Assembly (NCBI GenBank): GCA_017306015.1
Contig: JAFKJK010000007.1
Span: 1-64,000, forward strand
Direction: 5' to 3'
DNA length: 64,000 bases
From: Propionibacteriaceae bacterium
GTDB lineage: Bacteria > Actinomycetota > Actinomycetes > Propionibacteriales > Propionibacteriaceae
The notes beneath the pieces are model-generated. The model had not been told where the DNA came from. It made no database searches and saw nothing but the letters and a program-made list of their open reading frames with translations. A program made the position numbers and the translations under genes. How positions within the stretch are numbered: the stretch's first letter is position 1; every line of letters starts with the position of its first letter. Of this stretch, positions 48,998 to 56,575 are shown piece after piece.

Positions 48998-50757
48998 GCG
49001 TTCCGAACCCGACGTCGGTCGACCAGCTGTCACCGGCCTTCCCCGGGCGCGCGCCCTGGGGGACGGCGGCCAAGCTCCGGGCGTGGCAGGTGGAGGCGCT
49101 GGCCCGCTACCGGGAGCTCGACCAGACGGACTTTCTCGCTGTCGCCACGCCGGGGGCGGGCAAGACCACGTTCGCGCTGCGGGTGGCCTCGGAGCTGCTG
49201 GCGTCCCGTCAGATCGAGCAGCTGATCGTGGTCACGCCGACCGAGCACCTGAAGGTCCAGTGGGCCGAAGCGGCGTCTCGGGTCGGCCTGCACGTGGATC
49301 CCGGGCTGGCCGGAGGGGCCCGGCGCGGACGGTCCCGGCAGTACCACGGCCAGGCCGTCACCTATGCGGGCGTCGCGGCCGCGACGCACATCTGGGAAGC
49401 GCGGACGGTGGCGAAACGGACGCTGGTCATCTTCGACGAGATCCACCATGCCGGGGACGCGTTGAGCTGGGGTGAGGCGGTCGAACAGGCCTTCCGGCTG
49501 GCTACCCGGCGGCTGGGGCTGACCGGCACACCGTTCCGTTCTGACGCTACGCCGATCCCGTTCGTCCGCTACGTCGAAGAGGCGGACGGCGTCCGCCGCT
49601 CGGTCGCCGACTACACCTACGGCTACGCCGAGGCGCTGCGCGACCACGTCGTGCGCCCGGTGGTGTTCCTGGCCTACGGCGGCGGGATGCGTTGGCGGAG
49701 CCGGGCCGGCGATGAGCTCGCTGCGAATCTCGGCGAGCCGTTGACGAAAGACGTGACCGCGCAGGCGTGGCGGACGGCGCTGGACCCGTCGGGGGAGTGG
49801 ATCGGTGCGGTGCTGGCCGCGGCGGACCGGCGGCTGACCGAGGTGCGCCGGCACCTCCCGGACGCCGGAGGGCTGGTGATCGCCACCAACCAAAGACAGG
49901 CCCGCGCCTATGCGCGGGCCCTCGAACAGCTCACCGGACAGCGTCCCAGCCTGGTGCTCAGCGACGACGCCGGCGCCAGCCGCCGCATTGAGGAGTTCGC
50001 GGACTCCGAGGATCGCTGGATGGTCGCCGTCCGGATGGTGTCGGAGGGGGTGGACGTGCCGCGCCTGGTGGTGGGCGTCTACGCGACCGCGACGTCGACG
50101 CCGTTGTTCTTCGCGCAGGCGGTCGGCCGCTTCGTCCGCAGCCGCCGGCGGGGAGAGCTGGCCAGCGTGTTCCTGCCCACCGTGCCGATCCTGCTGGCGC
50201 ACGCGAGCGCGCTGGAGCGGCAGCGGGACCACGTCCTCGGCAAGCCGAAGCACGACGAGGACGTGTGGGCGGCCAGCGAGGAACTGATGGCCGAGGCGAA
50301 CCGGACCCGGCGGCTGCCCGAGCTGGAGGGTGAGCAGGAGACGCTGGAGGCGGTGGCCGCGTTCGACCACGTGCTGTTCGACGCGCACGCGTACGGGCTG
50401 CAGGTCGAGCCGGACAGCGCCGAGGAGGCGGAGTACCTCGGTCTGCCGGGCCTGCTGGAGCCCGACCAGGTGGGAGCGCTGCTGGCCGATCGGCAGCGAC
50501 GCCAACTCGCGCGGCGCGACCGGGCCGCGAAGCGGGAGCGGGAGACCGCCGAGCAGAGCCTGTTCCGCGCGCTGGAAGGCAGCCGCAAGGAACTCAACTC
50601 GCTGGTGTCGCAGGTTGCGCGGGTGCGTGGCATCCCGCACAGCCACGTCCACGCCGGCCTCCGCCGGGAGGCTGGCGGTCCGCCGCTGGGGCAGGCCACC
50701 ACCGAGCAGGTGGAGGCCCGGATCCGGCTCGCGCGTCAGTGGCTGGCGGCAGGCTGA
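48994..50757 (+). CDS. Superfamily 2 DEAD/DEAH helicase
   Basis: This 587-residue protein has the Walker A motif ATPGAGKT (51-58), DEIHH (148-152) as motif II, LGLTGTPFRSD as motif III, and VSEGVDVPRL plus FAQAVGRFVRSRRR as motifs V and VI. The C-terminal 170 residues are basic and helical, without a known domain. Related actinobacterial proteins are annotated only as helicases, and a role in repair or RNA handling is undetermined. The GTG overlaps the vanZ stop by 4 bp. Confidence 0.9.
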   Translation: MSVPNPTSVDQLSPAFPGRAPWGTAAKLRAWQVEALARYRELDQTDFLAVATPGAGKTTFALRVASELLASRQIEQLIVVTPTEHLKVQWAEAASRVGLHVDPGLAGGARRGRSRQYHGQAVTYAGVAAATHIWEARTVAKRTLVIFDEIHHAGDALSWGEAVEQAFRLATRRLGLTGTPFRSDATPIPFVRYVEEADGVRRSVADYTYGYAEALRDHVVRPVVFLAYGGGMRWRSRAGDELAANLGEPLTKDVTAQAWRTALDPSGEWIGAVLAAADRRLTEVRRHLPDAGGLVIATNQRQARAYARALEQLTGQRPSLVLSDDAGASRRIEEFADSEDRWMVAVRMVSEGVDVPRLVVGVYATATSTPLFFAQAVGRFVRSRRRGELASVFLPTVPILLAHASALERQRDHVLGKPKHDEDVWAASEELMAEANRTRRLPELEGEQETLEAVAAFDHVLFDAHAYGLQVEPDSAEEAEYLGLPGLLEPDQVGALLADRQRRQLARRDRAAKRERETAEQSLFRALEGSRKELNSLVSQVARVRGIPHSHVHAGLRREAGGPPLGQATTEQVEARIRLARQWLAAG

Positions 50758-50800
50758 CCCTCACCGCGCGGCTGGTTGTCCAGCGATGGGCGCGTGCCTG

Positions 50801-50995
50801 CTATCTCGCCTTTGGATCTCTCCGCTCGGGGTCATAGGAAAATGACCCCCACGTCTCAACCTGACGATAACGAGCAGGCAACAGCCGTCTGGCCAGGGGA
50901 ATCCCATTGAGCACCTGGGACCACCATGGATTCGAGCGACGAAAGTGTTCCTTCCGACGCTCGGCATCGTCGTCGATGGAGTCGTCAGATTGCAT
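50801..50995 (-). CDS. Small hypothetical protein in low-GC patch
   Basis: This 64-residue protein has an acidic N-terminus (DDSIDDDAERR) and a Trp/Arg-rich middle (NPWWSQVLNGIPLARRLLP). I recognise no family. TAGGAT (51007-51002) ends 6 nt before the ATG, exactly the leaderless arrangement of surrounding real genes, which argues that it is expressed. Its DNA is clearly poorer in G+C than its neighbours (34 of 60 bases in 50821-50880), hinting at transfer together with the DUF222-HNH gene upstream. The 43 bases after its stop contain a weak GCTGG/CCAGC hairpin. Confidence 0.55.
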   Translation of the reverse strand: MQSDDSIDDDAERRKEHFRRSNPWWSQVLNGIPLARRLLPARYRQVETWGSFSYDPERRDPKAR

Positions 50996-51001
50996 GACCG
51001 G

Positions 51002-51007
51002 ATCCTA
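51002..51007 (-). promoter_or_regulatory. -10 element of the 64-residue ORF (leaderless)
   Basis: TAGGAT on the minus strand, 6 nt before the ATG at 50995. No clear -35 element. Confidence 0.45.
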
Positions 51008-51061
51008 CGTCTGAGACGAATGCAGTGGCCTGGGAAATCGGCCCTCACGAGCTTCCCATCG

Positions 51062-52435
51062 TCAGCCATCCTTTGACTGGTCCGGTCTTCGTCCGGGTTC
51101 CCAGCGCAGGAATCGTTCGACGGGGCCGGCTCGGCTGGTGGGCCCTGCAGGGCCGAGGATGTGGGTGCCGTCTGGTCCGACCTGGTAGGTCTGGCCGCGG
51201 GGTGACGTCCACCGGAAGACTCCCGGGCGCGGTTGTTCGAGCTTCCAGCCGGCATGGGTCTTGCCGCGGTGGGCGCGGCGGGCGAGCGGGCCGAGATTCG
51301 AGGGACGGGTCTGGCCCGGTTCGCCGGTGACGTAGGGGACGGTGTGGTCGAGATCGCAACTGCGGGCTTCGCGAGAGGAGAAGGGGAAGACCTCGTAGCG
51401 GTCGCGGTTGAGCACGGACTGGCGGATCGGATCGGGGATCTCGTACGCGTCGACGACGGGTTCGGCGTCGTGGACGTGAACCACAGGCGTGAGCTTGATC
51501 CGGTGGTGGCCGACGACGTGGCTGAGTTCGTCGACGAGAACCGGGCCGATCCTCTCGATGCGGACGGGCCCGCCGTCCTCGAGGGTGTCCGGGCTGAGGT
51601 GGACGTACACCTGTGCGACCGGGGCGTGCCGGCGTCGGCTGCGCTTCTCGGTCCGCTGCGCCGACGGGATCGAGTCGTCGACACCGTCCAACAGGGCCAG
51701 GACGCCCTCCGGGTCGGCGAGCCGTCCCAGGGCTTTGGAGCGGACCACGTCAGTCGGGTCGGTGTCTCCGTGCTCGATCAGCGCTTTCGTGACCAGCCCG
51801 AGGAGGTGTTCGAACGCCTGCATGTCGCCGGTGTCGGCGAGGGCGGACATCCAGCCCAGGGACGGATCGTCTTCGGAGACGCCGGTGCGGACGTGACGGG
51901 AACGCCGTGCCCGGTCGGTGTGCGCCGTGACCTTGGCGGGCGCGACCTGGACGATGGCGGCGCGGAACCGGGCAAGGATCCGTCCCCACCCGAGCCGGCC
52001 CAGCAAGGGCTCAACCTTGGCGTCGACAAGGAGGCATTCGCCGTAGCCGAGTTCGAAGGTGTCGGCGAGTTGAGAGAGTTGCCGGACCCGCCAGAGCGCA
52101 ACCCGGCCGTCCTGGACGGCGGCCCAGACCGACGGGTGCCGACTGTGCAGGTTCACGATGTCGCGAATCAGCAGAGTGGCACTCGTCACGGACGTGGCGG
52201 TCAGTGCGGCGATCTCCAGGGGCAGGGATTCGTCCACCAGCGGGCTGCCGTCGCCGCCGATCCGGACAGGCCGCGGCCCGACCATCTCGAACTCGTCGCC
52301 CTCGCGCCAGTCATGCTCGAGAGCCAGATCGAGGATCGCCCGAGCCTTGGCCGCCTGGGCAGCCGACTCCATGGCGAGGGCGACCTGCAGCCGCTCCATC
52401 GCCGGAGCCTCCCGCTCGACCACTGTCTCGATCAC
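51062..52435 (-). CDS. DUF222 / HNH endonuclease (13E12-repeat family)
   Basis: In this 457-residue protein the N-terminal and middle parts are the helical DUF222 region (MSALADTGDMQAFEHLLG and neighbours). The C-terminus has an HNH nuclease motif: CDLDHTVPYVTG, SNLGPLARRAHRGKT and HAGW. These genes occur in many copies in actinobacterial genomes (REP13E12 in M. tuberculosis) and are thought to be mobile or selfish, though their action is not established. The start is a GTG with GGAG nearby. A LexA-box-like site lies 87 bp upstream. The HNH residues look intact. Confidence 0.9.
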   Translation of the reverse strand: MIETVVEREAPAMERLQVALAMESAAQAAKARAILDLALEHDWREGDEFEMVGPRPVRIGGDGSPLVDESLPLEIAALTATSVTSATLLIRDIVNLHSRHPSVWAAVQDGRVALWRVRQLSQLADTFELGYGECLLVDAKVEPLLGRLGWGRILARFRAAIVQVAPAKVTAHTDRARRSRHVRTGVSEDDPSLGWMSALADTGDMQAFEHLLGLVTKALIEHGDTDPTDVVRSKALGRLADPEGVLALLDGVDDSIPSAQRTEKRSRRRHAPVAQVYVHLSPDTLEDGGPVRIERIGPVLVDELSHVVGHHRIKLTPVVHVHDAEPVVDAYEIPDPIRQSVLNRDRYEVFPFSSREARSCDLDHTVPYVTGEPGQTRPSNLGPLARRAHRGKTHAGWKLEQPRPGVFRWTSPRGQTYQVGPDGTHILGPAGPTSRAGPVERFLRWEPGRRPDQSKDG

Positions 52436-52498
52436 AGCTCCATCGTGGCAGTCGCCTCTGACAGTCGAGCCCGAATCCGGCCCTATCGGGGCTTGTCA

Positions 52499-52514
52499 GC
52501 ACGGGAATACGTGC
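52499..52514. promoter_or_regulatory. Inverted repeat GCACG-N6-CGTGC
   Basis: A perfect 5-bp inverted repeat with a 6-bp spacer lies between the LexA-box-like site and the DUF222-HNH gene. It could be a second operator; no regulator is known. Confidence 0.35.
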
Positions 52515-52521
52515 AACTGAA

Positions 52522-52537
52522 TCGAACATTCGTTCAC
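52522..52537. promoter_or_regulatory. LexA (SOS) box-like site
   Basis: TCGAAC-ATTC-GTTCAC matches the actinobacterial SOS box TCGAAC-N4-GTTCGA at 10 of 12 fixed positions, including the whole first half and GTTC. It lies between the divergent DUF222-HNH and iminopeptidase genes, 87 bp from the first and 55 bp from the second start. Confidence 0.6.
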
Positions 52538-52578
52538 CGTTCGGCCGGGGTTCGCGCCGGGTCGTCGCGGGCGCCTCG

Positions 52579-52584
52579 TACGAT
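52579..52584 (+). promoter_or_regulatory. -10 element of the iminopeptidase gene (leaderless)
   Basis: TACGAT ends 7 nt before the GTG start at 52592. Confidence 0.45.
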
Positions 52585-52591
52585 ACGTTCC

Positions 52592-53545
52592 GTGCCGTTC
52601 GACGCAGCCCCGGATCACGACGGCATCCTCGTGATGCGCGATGGGGCGCGCATCTTCTGGCTCACCTCTGGAAATCCTGAGGGCATCCCGGTCCTGCACC
52701 TGCACGGTGGTCCCGGCTCGGGAACGTCCGGCGGCTTTGCCCGAAGACAGGATCCGAATACCTATTTGGGGATCAGCTTCGACCAGCGCGGCTGCGGCCG
52801 CAGCACTCCGCTCGCGACCGAGCCGGGTGCCCTGAGGCACAACAACACGCCACAACTGATCGCCGACATCGAGGAGCTGCGCGAGCACCTGGGCATCGAG
52901 CGCTGGATCGTCGCCGGCGGCTCGTGGGGCGCCACACTGGCTCTGCTCTACGCACAGGCGCATCCAGCCCGGGTGCTCGGGCTCGTCGTGGTCGCCGTCC
53001 CCTTCACAACCGCCCGGGAAGTCGAGTGGCTCACCGAGGGGATGGGCCGCTTCTTCCCCGAGGAATGGGAGCGGTTCGCGCAGGCGGTCGAGCGGCGCGA
53101 CGGCGAGCGCATCGTGGACGCCTACGCGCGGGTGCTCGGCTCCGGCACAAGCGCCGAACGTCTCCAGGCGGCTCGTTCCTGGTGCCGGTGGGAGGACGTG
53201 CACGTCTCGCTGGTGGACGGATTCGTGCCGCGACTCAGCGTCAGCACCGATTCCCACCAACTCGTCTTCGCCACCCTCGTCACGCACTACTGGTCGCACA
53301 GCGGCTTCGGCGGCGAGGGGATCCTCCCGGGAATGGCACGCGTCCAGCACCTGCCCGGGGTGATCGTCCACGGGCGTCGCGACATCAGCCTGCCGCTCGA
53401 GTCGGCGTGGCTGCTCCACCGGGCGTGGCCCGGTAGCGTTCTCCACGTCGTCGAAGAGGGGCACGGCGGACCCAGGATGACCGAGCTCATGGAGGCCGCG
53501 ATCGCGGAGATCGGCGCAACCCACCTACCCGACCAGGGCGGCTAG
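52592..53545 (+). CDS. pip: Proline iminopeptidase (S33 family)
   Basis: This 317-residue alpha/beta hydrolase removes N-terminal proline from peptides. HLHGGPGSGT (37-45) forms the oxyanion hole, DQRGCGRSTP is the family marker, and Ser111 in VAGGSWGATLAL is the nucleophile. The acid lies in VIVHGRRDISLP and the histidine in VVEEGHGG. HYWSHSGF is also diagnostic. It is complete. The GTG start is fixed by the leaderless promoter; a much longer in-frame extension overlaps the HNH gene and is a shadow. Confidence 0.92.
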   Translation: MPFDAAPDHDGILVMRDGARIFWLTSGNPEGIPVLHLHGGPGSGTSGGFARRQDPNTYLGISFDQRGCGRSTPLATEPGALRHNNTPQLIADIEELREHLGIERWIVAGGSWGATLALLYAQAHPARVLGLVVVAVPFTTAREVEWLTEGMGRFFPEEWERFAQAVERRDGERIVDAYARVLGSGTSAERLQAARSWCRWEDVHVSLVDGFVPRLSVSTDSHQLVFATLVTHYWSHSGFGGEGILPGMARVQHLPGVIVHGRRDISLPLESAWLLHRAWPGSVLHVVEEGHGGPRMTELMEAAIAEIGATHLPDQGG

Positions 53546-53594
53546 CCACGGGCGGATGCCCCGTCCGGTTGGCGCAAACCTCGAAGGAACCCGA

Positions 53595-54047
53595 ATGGAT
53601 CGCTTTCGCGTCGTTCCCGCCGCGTACCTGTATCTCACGCGTGGCCATGAGGTCTTGTTGCAGCAACGATGCGGAACGGGATACCTCGACGGCTACTGGG
53701 TGGCTGGCGCGGCCGGCCACATCGAGTTGCGCGAGACCGCTGCCGGTTGCGCGGTTCGGGAGGCGTCCGAAGAGCTGGGCGTGATGGTTCGGGAGGCTGA
53801 CCTGACTCCGCTCACCGTCATGCAGCGCACGGACGGCACCGACGACCCTCAGGAGCAGCGAGTCGACTGGTTCTTCTCCGCCTCAGTGTGGTCCGGCGAA
53901 CCCCGCGTGCTGGAGCCTGCGAAGTGTGCCGGGATCGCCTGGCATCGTCTCGACGACCTGCCCGCGATGGTCCCTGACTACGAGCGAGAGGTGCTGCGAT
54001 CGCTCGCGGCGAGGGCGCCGCTGTCGTTGAGCACGCACGGGTTCTGA
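53595..54047 (+). CDS. NUDIX hydrolase
   Basis: This 150-residue protein carries a complete NUDIX box (GHIELRETAAGCAVREASEE followed by LGV), so it should cleave a nucleoside diphosphate-linked compound with magnesium. CGTGYLDGYWVAGAAGH and QRVDWFFSASVWSGEPR resemble small actinobacterial NUDIX proteins of unknown substrate. The ATG at 53595 has GAAGGAA upstream, and the in-frame start at 53556 lacks a ribosome binding site. Confidence 0.9.
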   Translation: MDRFRVVPAAYLYLTRGHEVLLQQRCGTGYLDGYWVAGAAGHIELRETAAGCAVREASEELGVMVREADLTPLTVMQRTDGTDDPQEQRVDWFFSASVWSGEPRVLEPAKCAGIAWHRLDDLPAMVPDYEREVLRSLAARAPLSLSTHGF

Positions 54048-54059
54048 GTGCCCGCGCGG

Positions 54060-54830
54060 TCACGAGCAGTCGCCGCGAAACCAACCGCCGCTCAAGGCGG
54101 GCACGGTCCGCGACACGTCGAGCGCGGATGCGACCTCGACGTCGGAGTCGAAGCCCCCGTCGATGAGCTCCCGGCCGCTCACGCAGTGGGTGAGCCACTC
54201 GGGCAGGCGGGATCCGGCTGCCTGGAACAGGCCGGCCGCGGCGGACGCCTCGGGACTCATCGCCGCGCCGTAGCCGAGGCTGGCGAGCGCTGACAGTACG
54301 GCGCCGGCACCCAGCTGGTCCTCCAGGGCCGGACGCAGTGAGCCGTCCCCTCCCCAGCGCTCACCCGCGGCGATGACGACAACGCTGGCTCCGCGGTCCA
54401 GCTCCGTCGCCAGTCGCTCCGCCACCGCCGCCGCATTGCGCAGGCAGCCGACCAGGACGGTGGCGCCGGCGTCCTGGAGCGCCGCTGCGATCGTCGAGCC
54501 GTTCGGGGACGGCAGCACGAGCCGGGGAACCGGCGGGCAGACGAGGAGCCCGGCCGGAGACAGCGACGGCACCGCCGGCGCCCCGTCAACCGTCGCCTCG
54601 AGCCGCCCGACGGCCAGGACCGCGTGGTGACGACTCGCGAACTCCTCGGCTCCGGTTCCTTTCCAGGCGTACGGGTGGACGTGCATGCCCCGCTCGACGG
54701 CGATGCACACCGAGGTGGAGAAGCTGAGCACGTCCACGACGACAGCCACGCCGGCCCGACTCGCCCGGGCGCCGGCCACGCCCCACTCCAGGCCGACCCG
54801 GAACGCGTCCGGGATGGGCGGCTCAGCCAT
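54060..54830 (-). CDS. 2-phosphosulfolactate phosphatase family protein (ComB-like)
   Basis: This 256-residue protein has the ComB-family stretches VVVDVLSFSTSVCIAVERG, LVLPSPNGSTIAA, VLVGCLRNAAAVA and VVIAAGERWGGDGSLRPALED. True ComB dephosphorylates 2-phosphosulfolactate in coenzyme M synthesis of methanogens. Bacterial homologues are widespread where that pathway is absent, so the real substrate is unknown. AAGGAGG lies 5 nt before the ATG. Confidence 0.87.
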   Translation of the reverse strand: MAEPPIPDAFRVGLEWGVAGARASRAGVAVVVDVLSFSTSVCIAVERGMHVHPYAWKGTGAEEFASRHHAVLAVGRLEATVDGAPAVPSLSPAGLLVCPPVPRLVLPSPNGSTIAAALQDAGATVLVGCLRNAAAVAERLATELDRGASVVVIAAGERWGGDGSLRPALEDQLGAGAVLSALASLGYGAAMSPEASAAAGLFQAAGSRLPEWLTHCVSGRELIDGGFDSDVEVASALDVSRTVPALSGGWFRGDCS

Positions 54831-54944
54831 GATCCCTCCTTGGCGGCGAGGTGTTCAGTCCTACCAGAAGGCTCCGGAGGGTGGTGGCCGGGCGGGCCCG
54901 AGAATTGGCCCTGTGGATAGTGACCCGATCCGTCCGCGCTTGCC

Positions 54945-54950
54945 CACAAT
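54945..54950 (+). promoter_or_regulatory. -10 element of the 135-residue protein gene (leaderless)
   Basis: CACAAT ends 8 nt before the ATG at 54959. Confidence 0.4.
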
Positions 54951-54958
54951 GTCCGGGC

Positions 54959-55366
54959 ATGAACAATGACCTGTTGGCCAAGCCGATCCTCACCGCGTCC
55001 GACCTGCACCGCTACTGGCAGGAGCTGATGAGCCCGCTCGGCTTCACCGGACGCCGGCTGTACTTCTTCTTCCTGGACGAGGAACGCCATGCGCTGCGCA
55101 CCCTGCACGAAGTCAGCGAGATTCCCGCCCGCCCGACGACAGAGGGAGTCGAAGGGCTGATCAGCGCCTTGTCACTCCTCGACGGCGACTTCGGGATCGC
55201 CATCCTGCTCGCTCGTCCGGGATCGCAGCCGATGGACGACGACGACCGGGCCTGGGCCCGGGGCCTCGCCGAGGCCGCCCGCAGCCTGGGTGTGCCGCTG
55301 GAACCGATGCACCTGGCCACCGACCGCTACCTGGTGCCGTTCGCCGGTGACGACCTGATCGGCTGA
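54959..55366 (+). CDS. Hypothetical protein, 135 residues
   Basis: This soluble, acidic protein has an alpha/beta appearance: FTGRRLYFFFLDEERHALRT, then GDFGIAILLARPGSQPMDDDDR, then a helix ARGLAEAARSLG. No membrane segment or known catalytic motif. I do not recognise the family. The ATG at 54959 is chosen for the leaderless -10 element; an in-frame extension to 54851 is rich in Arg and looks non-coding. It lies alone between the ComB-like gene and the serC-serA pair. Confidence 0.65.
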   Translation: MNNDLLAKPILTASDLHRYWQELMSPLGFTGRRLYFFFLDEERHALRTLHEVSEIPARPTTEGVEGLISALSLLDGDFGIAILLARPGSQPMDDDDRAWARGLAEAARSLGVPLEPMHLATDRYLVPFAGDDLIG

Positions 55367-55367
55367 C

Positions 55368-55390
55368 CGGGTCGCTGACGCCTTGACCCG
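55368..55390. terminator. Hairpin between convergent genes
   Basis: CGGGTC (55368-55373) and GACCCG (55385-55390) form a 6-bp stem with an 11-nt loop between the 135-residue gene and serA, and may stop transcription from both sides. Confidence 0.3.
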
Positions 55391-55395
55391 AGGAA

Positions 55396-56565
55396 TCAGA
55401 TCAGCCGGGCCGACAGCACCCCGCCGATCGCGCGGATCTCGTCGACCAGGCTGTCCGGAACCTGGCCCTCGACGTCGACCAGGGTGTAGGCCAGCTCGCC
55501 GCGCGACTTGTTCAGCAGGTCGGCGATGTTCAGCCCGGCCTCGGCCAGCAGCGTGGAGATCTGGCCGACCATGTTCGGCACGTTGGAGTTGGCGATGGCC
55601 AGCCGGCTGGTCCCCTCGGAGCGGGGGAGCTCGGCGTTCGGGAAATTCACCGAGTTCGCGATCGTGCCCTGCTCCAGGTAGCCCTTCAGCTCCTCGGCAG
55701 CCATGTAGGCGCAGTTCTCCTCCGCCTCGTTGGTCGAGGCGCCCAGGTGCGGCAGGGTGACCACCTTGTCGCGCTTGTTCAGCTCCGGGGACGGGAAGTC
55801 GCAGACATAGCCGCGCAGGGCACCGCTCTCCAGCGCATCGATCACGGCGTCCTGGACGACGATCGGACCGCGGGAGAAGTTCACCAGCACCGCCGACTTG
55901 CGCATCAGCGCCAGCTGGCCGGCCCCGATCAGGCCGCGGGTGGCTTCCACCAGCGGGACGTGGACGGTGACGATGTCGGCCCGCTTCAGCAGCCCGTCCA
56001 GGTTCGTCACGCGTTCGACCTTGCTGGACAGGTTCCAGGCGTGCTCGACGGTGATCGCCGGGTCGTAGCCGAGCACCTTCATGCCCAGCCCGATCGCCGC
56101 GTTGGCGACCTCGACCCCGATGGCACCGAGCCCGATCACGCCGAGCGTCCGTCCGGGCAACTCGAAGCCGACGAACTGCTTCTTGCCCGCCTCGACGGCC
56201 TTGTCCATGCTCTCGGCGTCCCCGTCGAGGCGGTGAGCGAACGCCGCAGCCGGGACGATGTTGCGGGCGGCCAGGAAGATCGCCGCGACGACCAGCTCCT
56301 TCACCGCGTTCGCGTTCGCCCCGGGCGTGTTGAACACCGGGATGCCTCGGGCCGAGTACTCGGCGACCGGGATGTTGTTCGTCCCGGCGCCCGCGCGGGC
56401 CACCGCCAGGACCGAGCCGGGGATCTCCACCCCGTGCAGGCTCGCCGAACGGAGCAGCAGCGCGTCCGGGTGCTCGACGTCGCCGCCGACCTCGTAATCA
56501 CCCTCGGGGAGCCGGTTCAGCCCGACCCTGCTGATCGCGTTGAGCGTCTTGATCCGGTACGTCAT
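55396..56565 (-). CDS. serA: D-3-phosphoglycerate dehydrogenase with ACT domain
   Basis: This 389-residue enzyme performs the first step of serine synthesis. It has substrate-domain RAGAGTNNIP, an NAD-binding domain with LGVIGLGAIGVEVA, the catalytic Arg in NFSRGP and His in LPHLGASTNEAEEN. A C-terminal ACT domain (about 320-389) suggests serine feedback. It has the shorter form without the intervening domain of mycobacterial SerA. ATG 56565 is preferred (GAGG 8 nt upstream); GTG 56574 is possible. It follows serC by 10 bp. Confidence 0.95.
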   Translation of the reverse strand: MTYRIKTLNAISRVGLNRLPEGDYEVGGDVEHPDALLLRSASLHGVEIPGSVLAVARAGAGTNNIPVAEYSARGIPVFNTPGANANAVKELVVAAIFLAARNIVPAAAFAHRLDGDAESMDKAVEAGKKQFVGFELPGRTLGVIGLGAIGVEVANAAIGLGMKVLGYDPAITVEHAWNLSSKVERVTNLDGLLKRADIVTVHVPLVEATRGLIGAGQLALMRKSAVLVNFSRGPIVVQDAVIDALESGALRGYVCDFPSPELNKRDKVVTLPHLGASTNEAEENCAYMAAEELKGYLEQGTIANSVNFPNAELPRSEGTSRLAIANSNVPNMVGQISTLLAEAGLNIADLLNKSRGELAYTLVDVEGQVPDSLVDEIRAIGGVLSARLI

Positions 56566-56575
56566 CGGCGCCACC

